Shown here piece by piece: positions 1 through 7,127 of a stretch of 9,223 nucleotides of DNA (position 1 is the stretch's first letter; each line of letters opens with the position of its first letter). The notes beneath the pieces are model-generated. The model had not been told where the DNA came from. It ran no database searches and was given only the letters and a program-made list of their open reading frames with translations. This DNA comes from an uncultured Gemmatimonadota bacterium (lineage in GTDB: Bacteria > Gemmatimonadota > Gemmatimonadetes > Gemmatimonadales > Gemmatimonadaceae). The translations under genes and the position numbers were made by a program. The stretch covers positions 1 to 9,223 of the forward strand of contig CAMLIU010000040.1 in assembly GCA_946479995.1 (NCBI GenBank), read 5' to 3'.

Positions 1-2
1 TC

Positions 3-806
3 GAGCATTCTGTCCCGTACCGCCTCGTTCGCGACTGCTTCGACGAGCTCATCGCTCATCGCTGGAGCGAGATCTCCAAGCGGTTCGGCATCAGCCCGGT
101 GGACGTCCAGAAGGCCGCCGACGAGATCGCCAAGCTGGATCCCAAGCCCGGCCTCGTCTACAGCGACGCCAGCGACAACTACATCATCCCGGACCTCATC
201 GTCGACAAGATCGACGGCAAGTACCACGTCTTCCTCAACGACGCCAACCTGCCGCGCCTCAAGCTGAGCAAGGCGTACCAGGAGATCGCGCGCGACAAGA
301 AGAAGTTCGAGGGGGAGAACAAGGAGTTCATCTCCAACAAGCTCAACTCGGCGAACTGGATGATCCAGGCCATCGAGCAGCGTCGCCAGACGATGCTCAA
401 GGTCATGAACTACATCGTCGAGCGGCAGCGCGAGTTCTTCGAGAAGGGCGTGCAGTTCCTCAAGCCGCTCACGCTCCGCGAAGTCGCGGAAGTCATCAAC
501 ATGCACGAGAGCACGGTGAGCCGGGTGACGAACGAGAAGTTCGTCCAGACGCCGCGTGGCGTGCTCCCGCTCAAGTTCTTCTTCTCATCCGGCCTCTCCA
601 CCACGGCTGGCGAGGACGTCTCGGCGCGCGGCATCAAGGCGCAGATCCAGAAGCTCGTCGCCGACGAGGATCCGAAGCATCCGCTCACCGACCAGGCCAT
701 CGTCAACATCCTGAAGGAGAGCGGCGTCCAGATCGCGCGCCGCACGGTGGCGAAGTACCGCGACCAGCTGGGCGTGCTGTCGGCACGCATGCGCAAGCGG
801 GTATGA
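3..806 (+). CDS. rpoN: RNA polymerase sigma-54 factor RpoN, C-terminal part (5' end outside window)
   Basis: Sigma-54 directs core RNA polymerase to -24/-12 promoters and needs an AAA+ activator to open DNA. The reading frame is open from base 3 without a start, so the gene continues leftward; the GTG at 99 lies inside the conserved core-binding region and is not a real start. About 267 residues are visible. They include the PKPG segment of the core-binding domain, the helix-turn-helix region with MHESTVSRVT and TPRG (about 483-561), the KFFFSSGLST stretch (573-602), and the diagnostic RpoN box ARRTVAKYRD at 735-764, which reads the -24 element. The C-terminus is complete and ends in a basic tail. 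The missing part should hold region I (activator response). The stop overlaps the next gene's ATG by 4 nt (ATGA), which implies translational coupling to a glycosyltransferase. Identity is secure from the box and the HTH. Confidence 0.97.
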   Translation, partial: EHSVPYRLVRDCFDELIAHRWSEISKRFGISPVDVQKAADEIAKLDPKPGLVYSDASDNYIIPDLIVDKIDGKYHVFLNDANLPRLKLSKAYQEIARDKKKFEGENKEFISNKLNSANWMIQAIEQRRQTMLKVMNYIVERQREFFEKGVQFLKPLTLREVAEVINMHESTVSRVTNEKFVQTPRGVLPLKFFFSSGLSTTAGEDVSARGIKAQIQKLVADEDPKHPLTDQAIVNILKESGVQIARRTVAKYRDQLGVLSARMRKRV

Positions 807-1801
807 CGACCGAGCGCCGCGAATCACTCGTGGCGTACGCCCCCCTCGCCGAGCCGCGGCGTGCCGAGGTATCGGTGCTGGTTCCGGCGAAGGACGAGGC
901 CGAGAACCTGCCGCTGTTCATGCAGCTCGCGGCAGAGGCATTCGCCACGCACCCCGGAACCGCGTACGAAGTCGTCGTCGTGGACGACGGGTCCACCGAC
1001 GATACCTGGGACGTTCTCGAGCGGCTGACCGGGCAGTATCCCTTCCTTCGCATCGTGCGGCACCGCGCCCGGCGCGGGATCGCCGACGCACTTCGCACCG
1101 GGTACCTCAACTCGACAGGGTCGGTGCTGGTGTTCTATCCCGCCGACCTGCAGTTCAAGCCGGAGGATATCCCGAAGCTCGTGGCGCCGATCCTCGCCGA
1201 TCAGGCGGACATGGTCACCGGATTCAAGGAAGGGAAGTACGAGAAGGCGTTCGTCTCCGGCATTTACAACCGACTGAGCCGCACCCTCTTCCATGTGCCG
1301 GTGAAGGACCTCAACTCGGTGAAGGCCTACCGCCGCGAGATCATGGACGCGCTGCCGGTCCGCCCCGACTGGCATCGGTACATGATCGTCATCGCCGCGG
1401 CGGAGGGATACACGGTCACGGAGATTCCCGTCCCGCTCTATCCCCGTCATGCGGGCAGGTCGAAGTTCGGGCTGTCGCGCATCCCGGTGGGCGTGCTCGA
1501 CATGCTCTCGGTCTGGTTCGAGCTTCGCTTCGGCAAGAAGCCGCTCCTCCTGTTCGGCATGCTCGGCGCGGCGCTCTTCGCACTCGGGCTCGTTGCCGGC
1601 ATCGTCGCGCTCGTCGTGCTGCTCGTCGCCGGCGAGGGGGTGCGCTCCGTCTGGACCCTCATCCAGACCTGCCTGATCCTCGGCAGCGTGCTGTTCGCCA
1701 CCGGCCTGCTCGGCGAACAGATCGCCGGCCAGCGTGCCGAGCTCCGCGAGCTGCGGCGTCAACTCGACGAGGTGCGGTCCGCCGAACGCTCCGACGCGTA
1801 G
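803..1801 (+). CDS. Membrane-anchored family 2 glycosyltransferase (GtrB/DPM1-like)
   Basis: This 332-residue protein is predicted to transfer a sugar from a nucleotide donor, probably to polyprenyl-phosphate, on the cytoplasmic face of the membrane. The GT2 fold is visible: VSVLVPAKDEAENL (23-36), then VVVVDDGSTDDTW (57-69) for nucleotide binding. The usual DxD-type position reads YPADLQ (112-117), so the first acidic residue is proline and only D115 remains. The region RHAGRSKFG (215-223) matches the R-x-x-G-x-SK-[FY]-G element of the polyprenyl-phosphate GT2 branch. Two membrane spans follow (about 247-276 and 285-305), as in GtrB. The last 25 residues are charged and heptad-like, possibly a short coiled coil. 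The start overlaps rpoN by 4 nt and no clear ribosome site precedes it, consistent with re-initiation. Family is confident; sugar and acceptor are unknown. Confidence 0.9.
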   Translation: MTTERRESLVAYAPLAEPRRAEVSVLVPAKDEAENLPLFMQLAAEAFATHPGTAYEVVVVDDGSTDDTWDVLERLTGQYPFLRIVRHRARRGIADALRTGYLNSTGSVLVFYPADLQFKPEDIPKLVAPILADQADMVTGFKEGKYEKAFVSGIYNRLSRTLFHVPVKDLNSVKAYRREIMDALPVRPDWHRYMIVIAAAEGYTVTEIPVPLYPRHAGRSKFGLSRIPVGVLDMLSVWFELRFGKKPLLLFGMLGAALFALGLVAGIVALVVLLVAGEGVRSVWTLIQTCLILGSVLFATGLLGEQIAGQRAELRELRRQLDEVRSAERSDA

Positions 1802-1810
1802 CTCTACCAC

Positions 1811-2980
1811 ATGCGCGTCCTCTTCCTGACCCACTCGTTCCCGCGTCGTGACGGGGACGCCGCCGGCGCATTCGTGCTGCGCCTGGCCACTGCGCTCGCC
1901 CGCGAGGATGTCGCGGTGAAGGTGCTGGCACCCGCCACCGCTGCCGCGCCGCTCGACGACCTGCTGGGTGGCATTCCCGTCCACCGCTTCCGCTACGCGC
2001 CACAGGCCCTCGAGACCCTCGCCTACGAGGGCAACATGGCGACGCAGGTGAAGGGATCGTGGACCGCGAAGCTGGCCCTCGCCGGACTCCTCGGCGCCGA
2101 GCTCCGTGCTGCCCTGGCCGAACTGCGCCGCGCGCGGTACGACGTCGTCCACGCACATTGGTGGTTCCCCAGCGGAGTGGCCGCTGCAGCTGCGGCACGC
2201 TGGGCCGGCCTGCCACTCGTCGTCACGATGCACGGATCGGACGTCAGGCTTGGCCGCCTCATCGCGCCCGCGCGGCCAGTCATGCGCCAGGTGCTGCGCC
2301 GGTCGGCGCGCGCGACGGCGGTGTCGCGATGGCTTGCCGAGGAAGCGCAGCAGGTCGCTGGCGGTGAGATGCCAGCGGTGGCGCCGATGCCGGTGGCCAC
2401 CGATCTCTACGTCGCGGACCGCGCTGTGCCGCGGAGCGATGCCCTGTTGTTCGTGGGGCGTCTCACCCGTCAGAAGGGGGTGGATCTCCTCCTTCGCGCC
2501 CTCGCCGAGCTCCCGGCCCGCATCACTCTCGACGTCGTCGGCGACGGCGAGGAGCGCGCCTCGCTGGCGGCGCTCGCCTCGGCGCTCGGCGTCGAGGGCA
2601 GGGTTCGCTGGCATGGTGCACTACCCGCGGCGGCACTCGTTCCGTTCTACCAGCGCGCCTCGGCGCTCGTGGTGCCGTCCGCCGAAGAGGGCCTCGGCCT
2701 CGTGGCCGTCGAGGCGCTGCTGTGCGAATCGCCGGTCATCGCCTTCGCCTCGGGCGGCGTGGTGGACGTGATCCGGAACGGCGAGTCCGGCATCCTCGTG
2801 CCGGAGCGGACTCCCCAGGCGCTCGCGCGCGCCGTCGTGGGAGTACTGGAAGCTCCGGATCACGGTGCGTCACTCGGCCGGCGCGGCGCTCTCCTCACGC
2901 GCGAGTCTTTCGCCCCAGACCATGTCGCACGCCGCTATGCCGACATTTACCGCGAGGCCATCGCCCGTGCCGCGCATTAG
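1811..2980 (+). CDS. Family 4 (GT-B fold) glycosyltransferase
   Basis: This 389-residue protein is a soluble or peripheral retaining glycosyltransferase using a nucleotide-sugar donor. The N-terminal half has the GT4 acceptor-domain opening MRVLFLTHSFPRRDGDAAG, HAHWWFPSG (114-122) and VVTMHGSDV (137-145). The donor-binding half has LLFVGRLTRQKGVDLLLRA (212-230), VVGDGEE (242-248) and the signature EEGLGLVAVEALL (292-304), in which E293 and E301 form the EX7E motif that contacts the nucleotide sugar. Length is normal for the family. It starts 9 nt after the upstream GT2 gene and its 3' end overlaps the next gene, so it sits in the same transcript. Relatives build exopolysaccharide, O-antigen or glycolipid, and the specific linkage cannot be read from the sequence. 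A soluble GT4 inside a lipid-linked sugar operon suggests that it extends or makes a lipid-anchored glycan. Confidence 0.92.
   Translation: MRVLFLTHSFPRRDGDAAGAFVLRLATALAREDVAVKVLAPATAAAPLDDLLGGIPVHRFRYAPQALETLAYEGNMATQVKGSWTAKLALAGLLGAELRAALAELRRARYDVVHAHWWFPSGVAAAAAARWAGLPLVVTMHGSDVRLGRLIAPARPVMRQVLRRSARATAVSRWLAEEAQQVAGGEMPAVAPMPVATDLYVADRAVPRSDALLFVGRLTRQKGVDLLLRALAELPARITLDVVGDGEERASLAALASALGVEGRVRWHGALPAAALVPFYQRASALVVPSAEEGLGLVAVEALLCESPVIAFASGGVVDVIRNGESGILVPERTPQALARAVVGVLEAPDHGASLGRRGALLTRESFAPDHVARRYADIYREAIARAAH
2954..2957 (+). promoter_or_regulatory. Shine-Dalgarno site deciding the GTG start at 2967
   Basis: GAGG lies 9 nt before the GTG at 2967, inside the end of the GT4 gene. 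The in-frame ATGs at 2865, 2922 and 2937 lack a comparable purine-rich site and would give overlaps of 44 to 116 nt, so the GTG is preferred. Confidence 0.55.
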
Positions 2981-3932
2981 CCGCAAGGCGCTCCGCGTCG
3001 TGAGCTGGGTCCTCGCCGCGGTGGTGGTGGTCGTCGTCGGCCGCAACCTCGCGCACGGCCTCGTCGAGCTGCGCAAGCACCCGCTTCCGCGTCCGCCGAG
3101 GTGGGAGCTCATTCTCCTCTCCGGCGCGGTCTTCCTGAGCGGCCACGCCGTACTCGTCCAGACCTGGCGGAGCATGCTGGCCTGCTGGGATGCGAGGCTG
3201 CCATTCTGGAGCGCGGCGAGGATCTGGAGCGTGTCCAACCTCGCGCGCTACCTGCCGGGGAAGATCTGGAACATCGGCGCCATGGGGGCGATGTCGCGGA
3301 ACGTCGGCATCTCGCCAGTCGCCGCCTCCGGCTCGGCGATCCTCAGCACGCTGGTGAACCTTCTCGCCGGATTCGTCGTCGCGGTGGTGTCGGGCCGCAC
3401 GCTGCTCGAGCGGTCGTCGCAGGGGCGCGGTGCCGTTGCCATCCTCATCGTGGCGATCGCGTCGGTGATGCTGCTGATTGCACCCTGGATCATGCCGCGC
3501 ATCGCGCCGCTGATCGCGCGCCTCGCCGGCCGTCCGGTGGAGGCAACGCTGCCGGCACGCGCCGTCGTCTATGCAATGGTCGGCAACGTCGCCGCCTGGC
3601 TGCTCTACGGCGCCGCGTTCCAGCTTTTCGTGTTCGGCCTGCTCGGCACGGCGTCTGGCGGCTACGCCGAGTATCTCGCAGCTTATACCATCTCCTACAT
3701 CGTCGGTTATCTTGCGCTCTTCGCCCCGGCCGGAATCGGAGCGCGGGAACTTGCCATGGTAACCGTTCTTACCTCTGCCGCATTGACCCCTGCTCCAGAA
3801 GCCGCGTTGGTCGTGCTCACCTCCCGCGTCTGGCTGACGCTCCTGGAAGTCGTTCCCGGTTTCACCTTCTGGACGCACGCGGCAGTGAACCGTCGCCCAC
3901 CGACTCGCGATCCTTCGGATGTCCCGACCTGA
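2967..3932 (+). CDS. UPF0104 / AglD-like integral membrane protein (LPG synthase TM-domain family)
   Basis: From the GTG at 2967 this is 321 residues and starts MPRISRKALR, a basic cytoplasmic tail followed by a hydrophobic span. Multiple membrane spans are visible (about 10-25, 46-66, 120-143, 156-178, 197-226, 236-256 and 280-304). Family hallmarks are ARYLPGKIW (93-101) and APAGIGARELA (253-263), which match the conserved PGK and P-x-G-[IL]-G-x-RE elements of the lysylphosphatidylglycerol synthase TM region family. There is no C-terminal soluble aminoacyl-transfer domain, so it is not a complete MprF. Stand-alone members are often encoded next to polyprenyl-phosphate glycosyltransferases, and AglD-type archaeal proteins fuse the two. 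A role in handling or flipping lipid-linked sugar is therefore plausible but inferred. It overlaps its upstream neighbour by 14 nt and its downstream neighbour by 14 nt. An ATG at 2937 is the alternative start. Confidence 0.85.
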   Translation: MPRISRKALRVVSWVLAAVVVVVVGRNLAHGLVELRKHPLPRPPRWELILLSGAVFLSGHAVLVQTWRSMLACWDARLPFWSAARIWSVSNLARYLPGKIWNIGAMGAMSRNVGISPVAASGSAILSTLVNLLAGFVVAVVSGRTLLERSSQGRGAVAILIVAIASVMLLIAPWIMPRIAPLIARLAGRPVEATLPARAVVYAMVGNVAAWLLYGAAFQLFVFGLLGTASGGYAEYLAAYTISYIVGYLALFAPAGIGARELAMVTVLTSAALTPAPEAALVVLTSRVWLTLLEVVPGFTFWTHAAVNRRPPTRDPSDVPT

Positions 3933-6390
3933 CAGAACGTCCGCGGCGCCCACCCCCTTGGCGCCGCGCTTCGCAGCAGGATGGGCGGCCCTCGCCTACG
4001 CCATCGCCACGCTCCTGCTGGCGTGGCCGGCGCTCCTCGGCAAGTTCCTCGTCAATCCGCACAGCGACCAGTACATCGCCGGCTACGCATTTCGCGACTT
4101 CGCCGCACAGTCGCTGCGTGCGGGGCAGGGCATCCCGCAGTGGAATCCCTACCTCTTCGGTGGCCTCCCGTACGTGGCCGCCATGCACGGCGACATCTTC
4201 TATCCGACGGCGCTGCTCCGGGTGATCCTGCCCACCGACGTCGCCATGACGTGGGGCTTCGTCATCCACACCTTTCTCGCCGGGTACTTCACCTACGCCT
4301 TCCTGCGCGCGTGGGGACTGGGTTTCTTCCCGTCGCTCGTCGGCGGGATGGCATACCTGCTGGGCGGACCGATCGCGTCGTATGCGTCACCGGGCCACGA
4401 CGGCAAGCTGTTCGTCAGTGCGCTGCTGCCGCTCGCCCTGTGGCTTCTCGTGCGCGGCATCCGCGATGGGCGCCTGTGGACGTGGGGCGCGTTCGCCATC
4501 ACGATCGGGCTCGCCGTCCTCAGCCCGCACCCGCAGCTGCTCCAGTACCTTCTGCTGACTTCGGGCGCCTTCGCGCTCTTCCTCGCGCTCGGACCCGACG
4601 CCAGCGGCGTTCCGCTCGACCGCCGAACCGCTGTCCGTCGCCTCGCCTTTGCCCTGGGCGCGGTGGTCGTCGGGCTGGCCATCGGCGCCATCCAGTACGC
4701 GCCTGTGCGCGAGTACGTGGCGTACTCGCCGCGCGCCGGCGGACGCGACTACGCCTACGCCACGAGCTATTCCTTTCCGTTGATCGAACTGTTCAACATG
4801 TACCTGCCGCAGTTCACCGGCATCCTCGACCGGTACTGGGGCCCGAACGGCATTCACCTCCATAGCGAGTACCTCGGGGTCTCGGTACTGCTCCTCGCAT
4901 CTGCGGCGTTCGGCGGCGACGCCCGTCGCCGGTTCCGGAGATTCTGGATCGGCGTGGCGGCCATTTCCTTCCTCTGGATGCTGGGCGGCAGCACACCGTT
5001 CTTCCATCTCGTGTATGCCCTGGTGCCGGGCACCAAGTTCTTCCGCGCGCCGAGCACCATCATCTACGTGTTCGCGTTCGCGGTGAGCGTGTTCGCCGCA
5101 CTCGGCACGGAACGGCTGCTGGAAGGAGCGCTCTCGAAGCGCTTCCTGCTTGGCTGGCTCGGAGCGTCGGCGGCGATCGCCGTGCTCGCGTCCGTCGGTG
5201 TCGTGGGCGCGATGGCGGAGGCGGGGGCTCGATCAGCAGGCGTGTCCATCGCCCTTCGTCAGGGGATCGATCCGCAGTACGCGCCGCAGGCGGCCGAGCA
5301 GTGGGCCTCGCGTGCCAATGCCAATGCGGCTGAGGTCATCCTCGGTGCGTGGCGCAGCTTCCTGTTCGTGGCGCTCACTGTGGGAGCGCTGTTCTGGTAT
5401 GTCCGCACGCGGGCCAGCGTCGCACTGATTGGTGCGCTACTCGCGGCGATCGTCGCCCTGGATCTGTGGAGCATCGAACGCCAATACTGGATGTTCTCGC
5501 CCCCCGCGAGCGTGCTGTTCGCATCAGACCCCGCGCTCGAGATGCTGAAGGCGGAACCACAGCCCGGACGCGTCGTCGTCCTCGCACAGGGTGACTCGGG
5601 AATCGCCGCCGCCGACCCGTATTTCGGAGGTGATGGACAGGGGCGGGGAACCGGCCTCATGGTCCACCGCATCCGATCCGTCACCGGCTATCACGGTAAC
5701 GAGATCGGCCGCTATCAGGCGCTGATGGACATGCGCCTGCCCAACGGGGCGCCGGCCCTGATCAGTCCGACCTTCTGGCGCCACGAGAACGCGCGCTACC
5801 TTTACACGAACGTCCCGATCGCCGATCCTTCGCTCAAGCTGATGACGGGGCCCGTCCGCAACTCGGCGGGATCCACGGTCTACCTGTACCGACTGCCGGG
5901 CGAGAATCCGTATGCCTGGCTGGCGCCGGCGATCGCGAAGGCGCCCGACAGTGACGCGGAGGCTGCGGTGCTCGACCCGCGGTTCGACCCGGCGCGGATC
6001 GCCGTGTTCGACACCTCGGCGAACGTCCAGCCCAATGCCGGCGGGACTCCTCCCGAACCGCTGCCGATCACGACATCGACGACGAACCTGGTGCCGGGGA
6101 AGGCCGACATCGCCCTCAGCGCACCGGCGCCAGCGGGCTCGGCGCTCATCGTGTCCGAGAACTACTTCCCTGGCTGGAACGCCACGGCGGACGGCCAGGA
6201 GGTGCCGGCGTATCGGGCCGACTACAACCTCATCGGCATTCCCCTGCCGGCAGGGGCGAAGTCCGTGGCGCTACGCTACCACGATCCGGCAGTGACGACT
6301 GGACGTGTCATCACCATCGTTGCGCTTGTCGCCGCCCTCCTGGCGCTCGGCGCGGGAGTCGTCGCCCAGCGGAGACCGATCGTTGCCTGA
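3919..6390 (+). CDS. YfhO-family polytopic membrane protein (GT-C-like glycosyltransferase)
   Basis: This 823-residue protein has many membrane spans in its first 515 residues, a long soluble domain (about 525-795) and a final span (about 797-815). Family landmarks are NPHSDQY (46-52) after the first span, WNPYLFGGLPY (75-85), GHDGKLF (159-165), HPQLLQY (204-210), KFFRAPSTII (373-382) and, near the C-terminus, ENYFPGWNATADG (747-759), a beta-rich segment typical of YfhO. The aspartate in the first extracellular loop (D50) fits the catalytic position expected of GT-C enzymes that use polyprenyl-phosphate sugars, which is family inference. In Bacillus subtilis YfhO works with the GT2 enzyme CsbB to glycosylate lipoteichoic acid. 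Here it stands directly before a DPM1-like GT2, so a donor-enzyme and transferase pairing is likely. The target outside the membrane is unknown. The start at 3919 is the only one giving a complete N-terminus; its ribosome site is weak, as expected for a 14-nt overlap. Confidence 0.9.
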   Translation: MSRPDRTSAAPTPLAPRFAAGWAALAYAIATLLLAWPALLGKFLVNPHSDQYIAGYAFRDFAAQSLRAGQGIPQWNPYLFGGLPYVAAMHGDIFYPTALLRVILPTDVAMTWGFVIHTFLAGYFTYAFLRAWGLGFFPSLVGGMAYLLGGPIASYASPGHDGKLFVSALLPLALWLLVRGIRDGRLWTWGAFAITIGLAVLSPHPQLLQYLLLTSGAFALFLALGPDASGVPLDRRTAVRRLAFALGAVVVGLAIGAIQYAPVREYVAYSPRAGGRDYAYATSYSFPLIELFNMYLPQFTGILDRYWGPNGIHLHSEYLGVSVLLLASAAFGGDARRRFRRFWIGVAAISFLWMLGGSTPFFHLVYALVPGTKFFRAPSTIIYVFAFAVSVFAALGTERLLEGALSKRFLLGWLGASAAIAVLASVGVVGAMAEAGARSAGVSIALRQGIDPQYAPQAAEQWASRANANAAEVILGAWRSFLFVALTVGALFWYVRTRASVALIGALLAAIVALDLWSIERQYWMFSPPASVLFASDPALEMLKAEPQPGRVVVLAQGDSGIAAADPYFGGDGQGRGTGLMVHRIRSVTGYHGNEIGRYQALMDMRLPNGAPALISPTFWRHENARYLYTNVPIADPSLKLMTGPVRNSAGSTVYLYRLPGENPYAWLAPAIAKAPDSDAEAAVLDPRFDPARIAVFDTSANVQPNAGGTPPEPLPITTSTTNLVPGKADIALSAPAPAGSALIVSENYFPGWNATADGQEVPAYRADYNLIGIPLPAGAKSVALRYHDPAVTTGRVITIVALVAALLALGAGVVAQRRPIVA
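6371..6374 (+). promoter_or_regulatory. Shine-Dalgarno site deciding the TTG start at 6383
   Basis: GGAG ends 8 nt before the TTG at 6383. The alternative ATG at 6305 would add 26 residues encoded inside the yfhO-like gene, rich in Ser, Pro and Arg and unlike the family, so the TTG is the better start. Confidence 0.65.
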
Positions 6391-7105
6391 GCGGGCTCTC
6401 GTCATCGTCCCGACGTACAACGAGCGGGAGAACATCCGTCGGCTGATCGACAGCGTGCTCGCCCAGGACGCACGCATCGACATGCTGATCGTGGACGACG
6501 GCTCTCCCGACGGGACCGGCGCCATCGTCCAGGAGATCCAGGCCGCGAATTCCCGGGTTCACCTGCTGGAGCGACCGCGGAAGATGGGGCTGGGGACCGC
6601 CTACGTCGCGGGGTTCCGCTGGGCGCTCGCGCGCGACTACGCCTACGTCCTCGAGATGGACGCCGACTTCTCGCACGACCCCGCGCACCTCCCGCAGTTT
6701 CTCGCCGCCATCGAGAATGCCGACCTCGTGCTGGGGTCGCGGTACCAGGAAGGGCGGGTCACCGTGGTGAACTGGCCCATCAACCGGCTGATCCTGAGCT
6801 ACCTGGCCAACATGTACGCTCGGGCCATAACTGGCCTCCACGTGTGGGATGCAACCGGTGGCTTCAAGTGCTTTCGCAGGTCCGTGCTGGAAGCCATCGA
6901 CCTCGATCACGTCCGGTCGAACGGCTACGCGTTCCAGATAGAAATGACGTTCAGGGCGGTGAGAAAGCACTTCAGGATCACCGAGATTCCGATCGTCTTC
7001 GTGGACCGCACCGAAGGCACGAGCAAGATGTCGCCGCACATCGTGCGCGAGGCGGTGTGGATGGTCTGGCGCCTGCGCTGGTGGGCGTTGCGAGGCGTGA
7101 TCTGA
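6383..7105 (+). CDS. Polyprenol-phosphate mannosyltransferase-like GT2 (DPM1 family)
   Basis: From the TTG at 6383 this gives 240 residues starting MPERALVIVPTYNERENI, the usual compact length and N-terminus of soluble DPM1/Ppm1-like enzymes. It is predicted to transfer a sugar (mannose in characterised relatives) from a GDP- or UDP-sugar to polyprenyl-phosphate at the inner membrane face. Visible motifs are IVDDGSPDGT (36-45), GLGTAYVAGF (69-78), EMDADFSHDP (91-100) with an intact DAD metal site, LGSRY (117-121), DATGGFKCF (156-164) and DRTEGTSKM (208-216). There are no C-terminal membrane spans, unlike the upstream GT2, so it relies on peripheral binding or on a partner such as the adjacent YfhO-like protein. 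It overlaps the yfhO-like gene by 8 nt. Sugar specificity is inferred from family resemblance only. Confidence 0.9.
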   Translation: MPERALVIVPTYNERENIRRLIDSVLAQDARIDMLIVDDGSPDGTGAIVQEIQAANSRVHLLERPRKMGLGTAYVAGFRWALARDYAYVLEMDADFSHDPAHLPQFLAAIENADLVLGSRYQEGRVTVVNWPINRLILSYLANMYARAITGLHVWDATGGFKCFRRSVLEAIDLDHVRSNGYAFQIEMTFRAVRKHFRITEIPIVFVDRTEGTSKMSPHIVREAVWMVWRLRWWALRGVI

Positions 7106-7115
7106 CGCCCGTTCG

Positions 7116-7123
7116 AGGGAGGT
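7116..7123 (+). promoter_or_regulatory. Strong ribosome binding site of dapF
   Basis: The purine-rich AGGGAGGT lies in the 22-nt gap before the ATG at 7128, with the GGAGG core 5 nt upstream of it. It is the best Shine-Dalgarno match in the window, suggesting that dapF is translated independently although probably co-transcribed. Confidence 0.75.
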
Positions 7124-7127
7124 AAGG

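Noticed and set aside
99..101. GTG at 99 as the start of the rpoN gene
   Set aside because: The frame is open upstream to the window edge and those residues (EISKRFGISPVDVQ) continue the sigma-54 core-binding domain.
824..2614. A 596-codon open frame on the minus strand opposite the GT2 and GT4 genes
   Set aside because: It is rich in Arg, Gly, His and Glu with no recognisable motif, and it lies opposite two well-supported genes. Third-position GC bias in a GC-rich genome produces such antisense frames.
2895..3953. A 352-codon minus-strand open frame opposite the UPF0104 gene
   Set aside because: Composition is low-complexity (Arg, Asp, His, Gly) and the opposite strand has clear family motifs and membrane spans.
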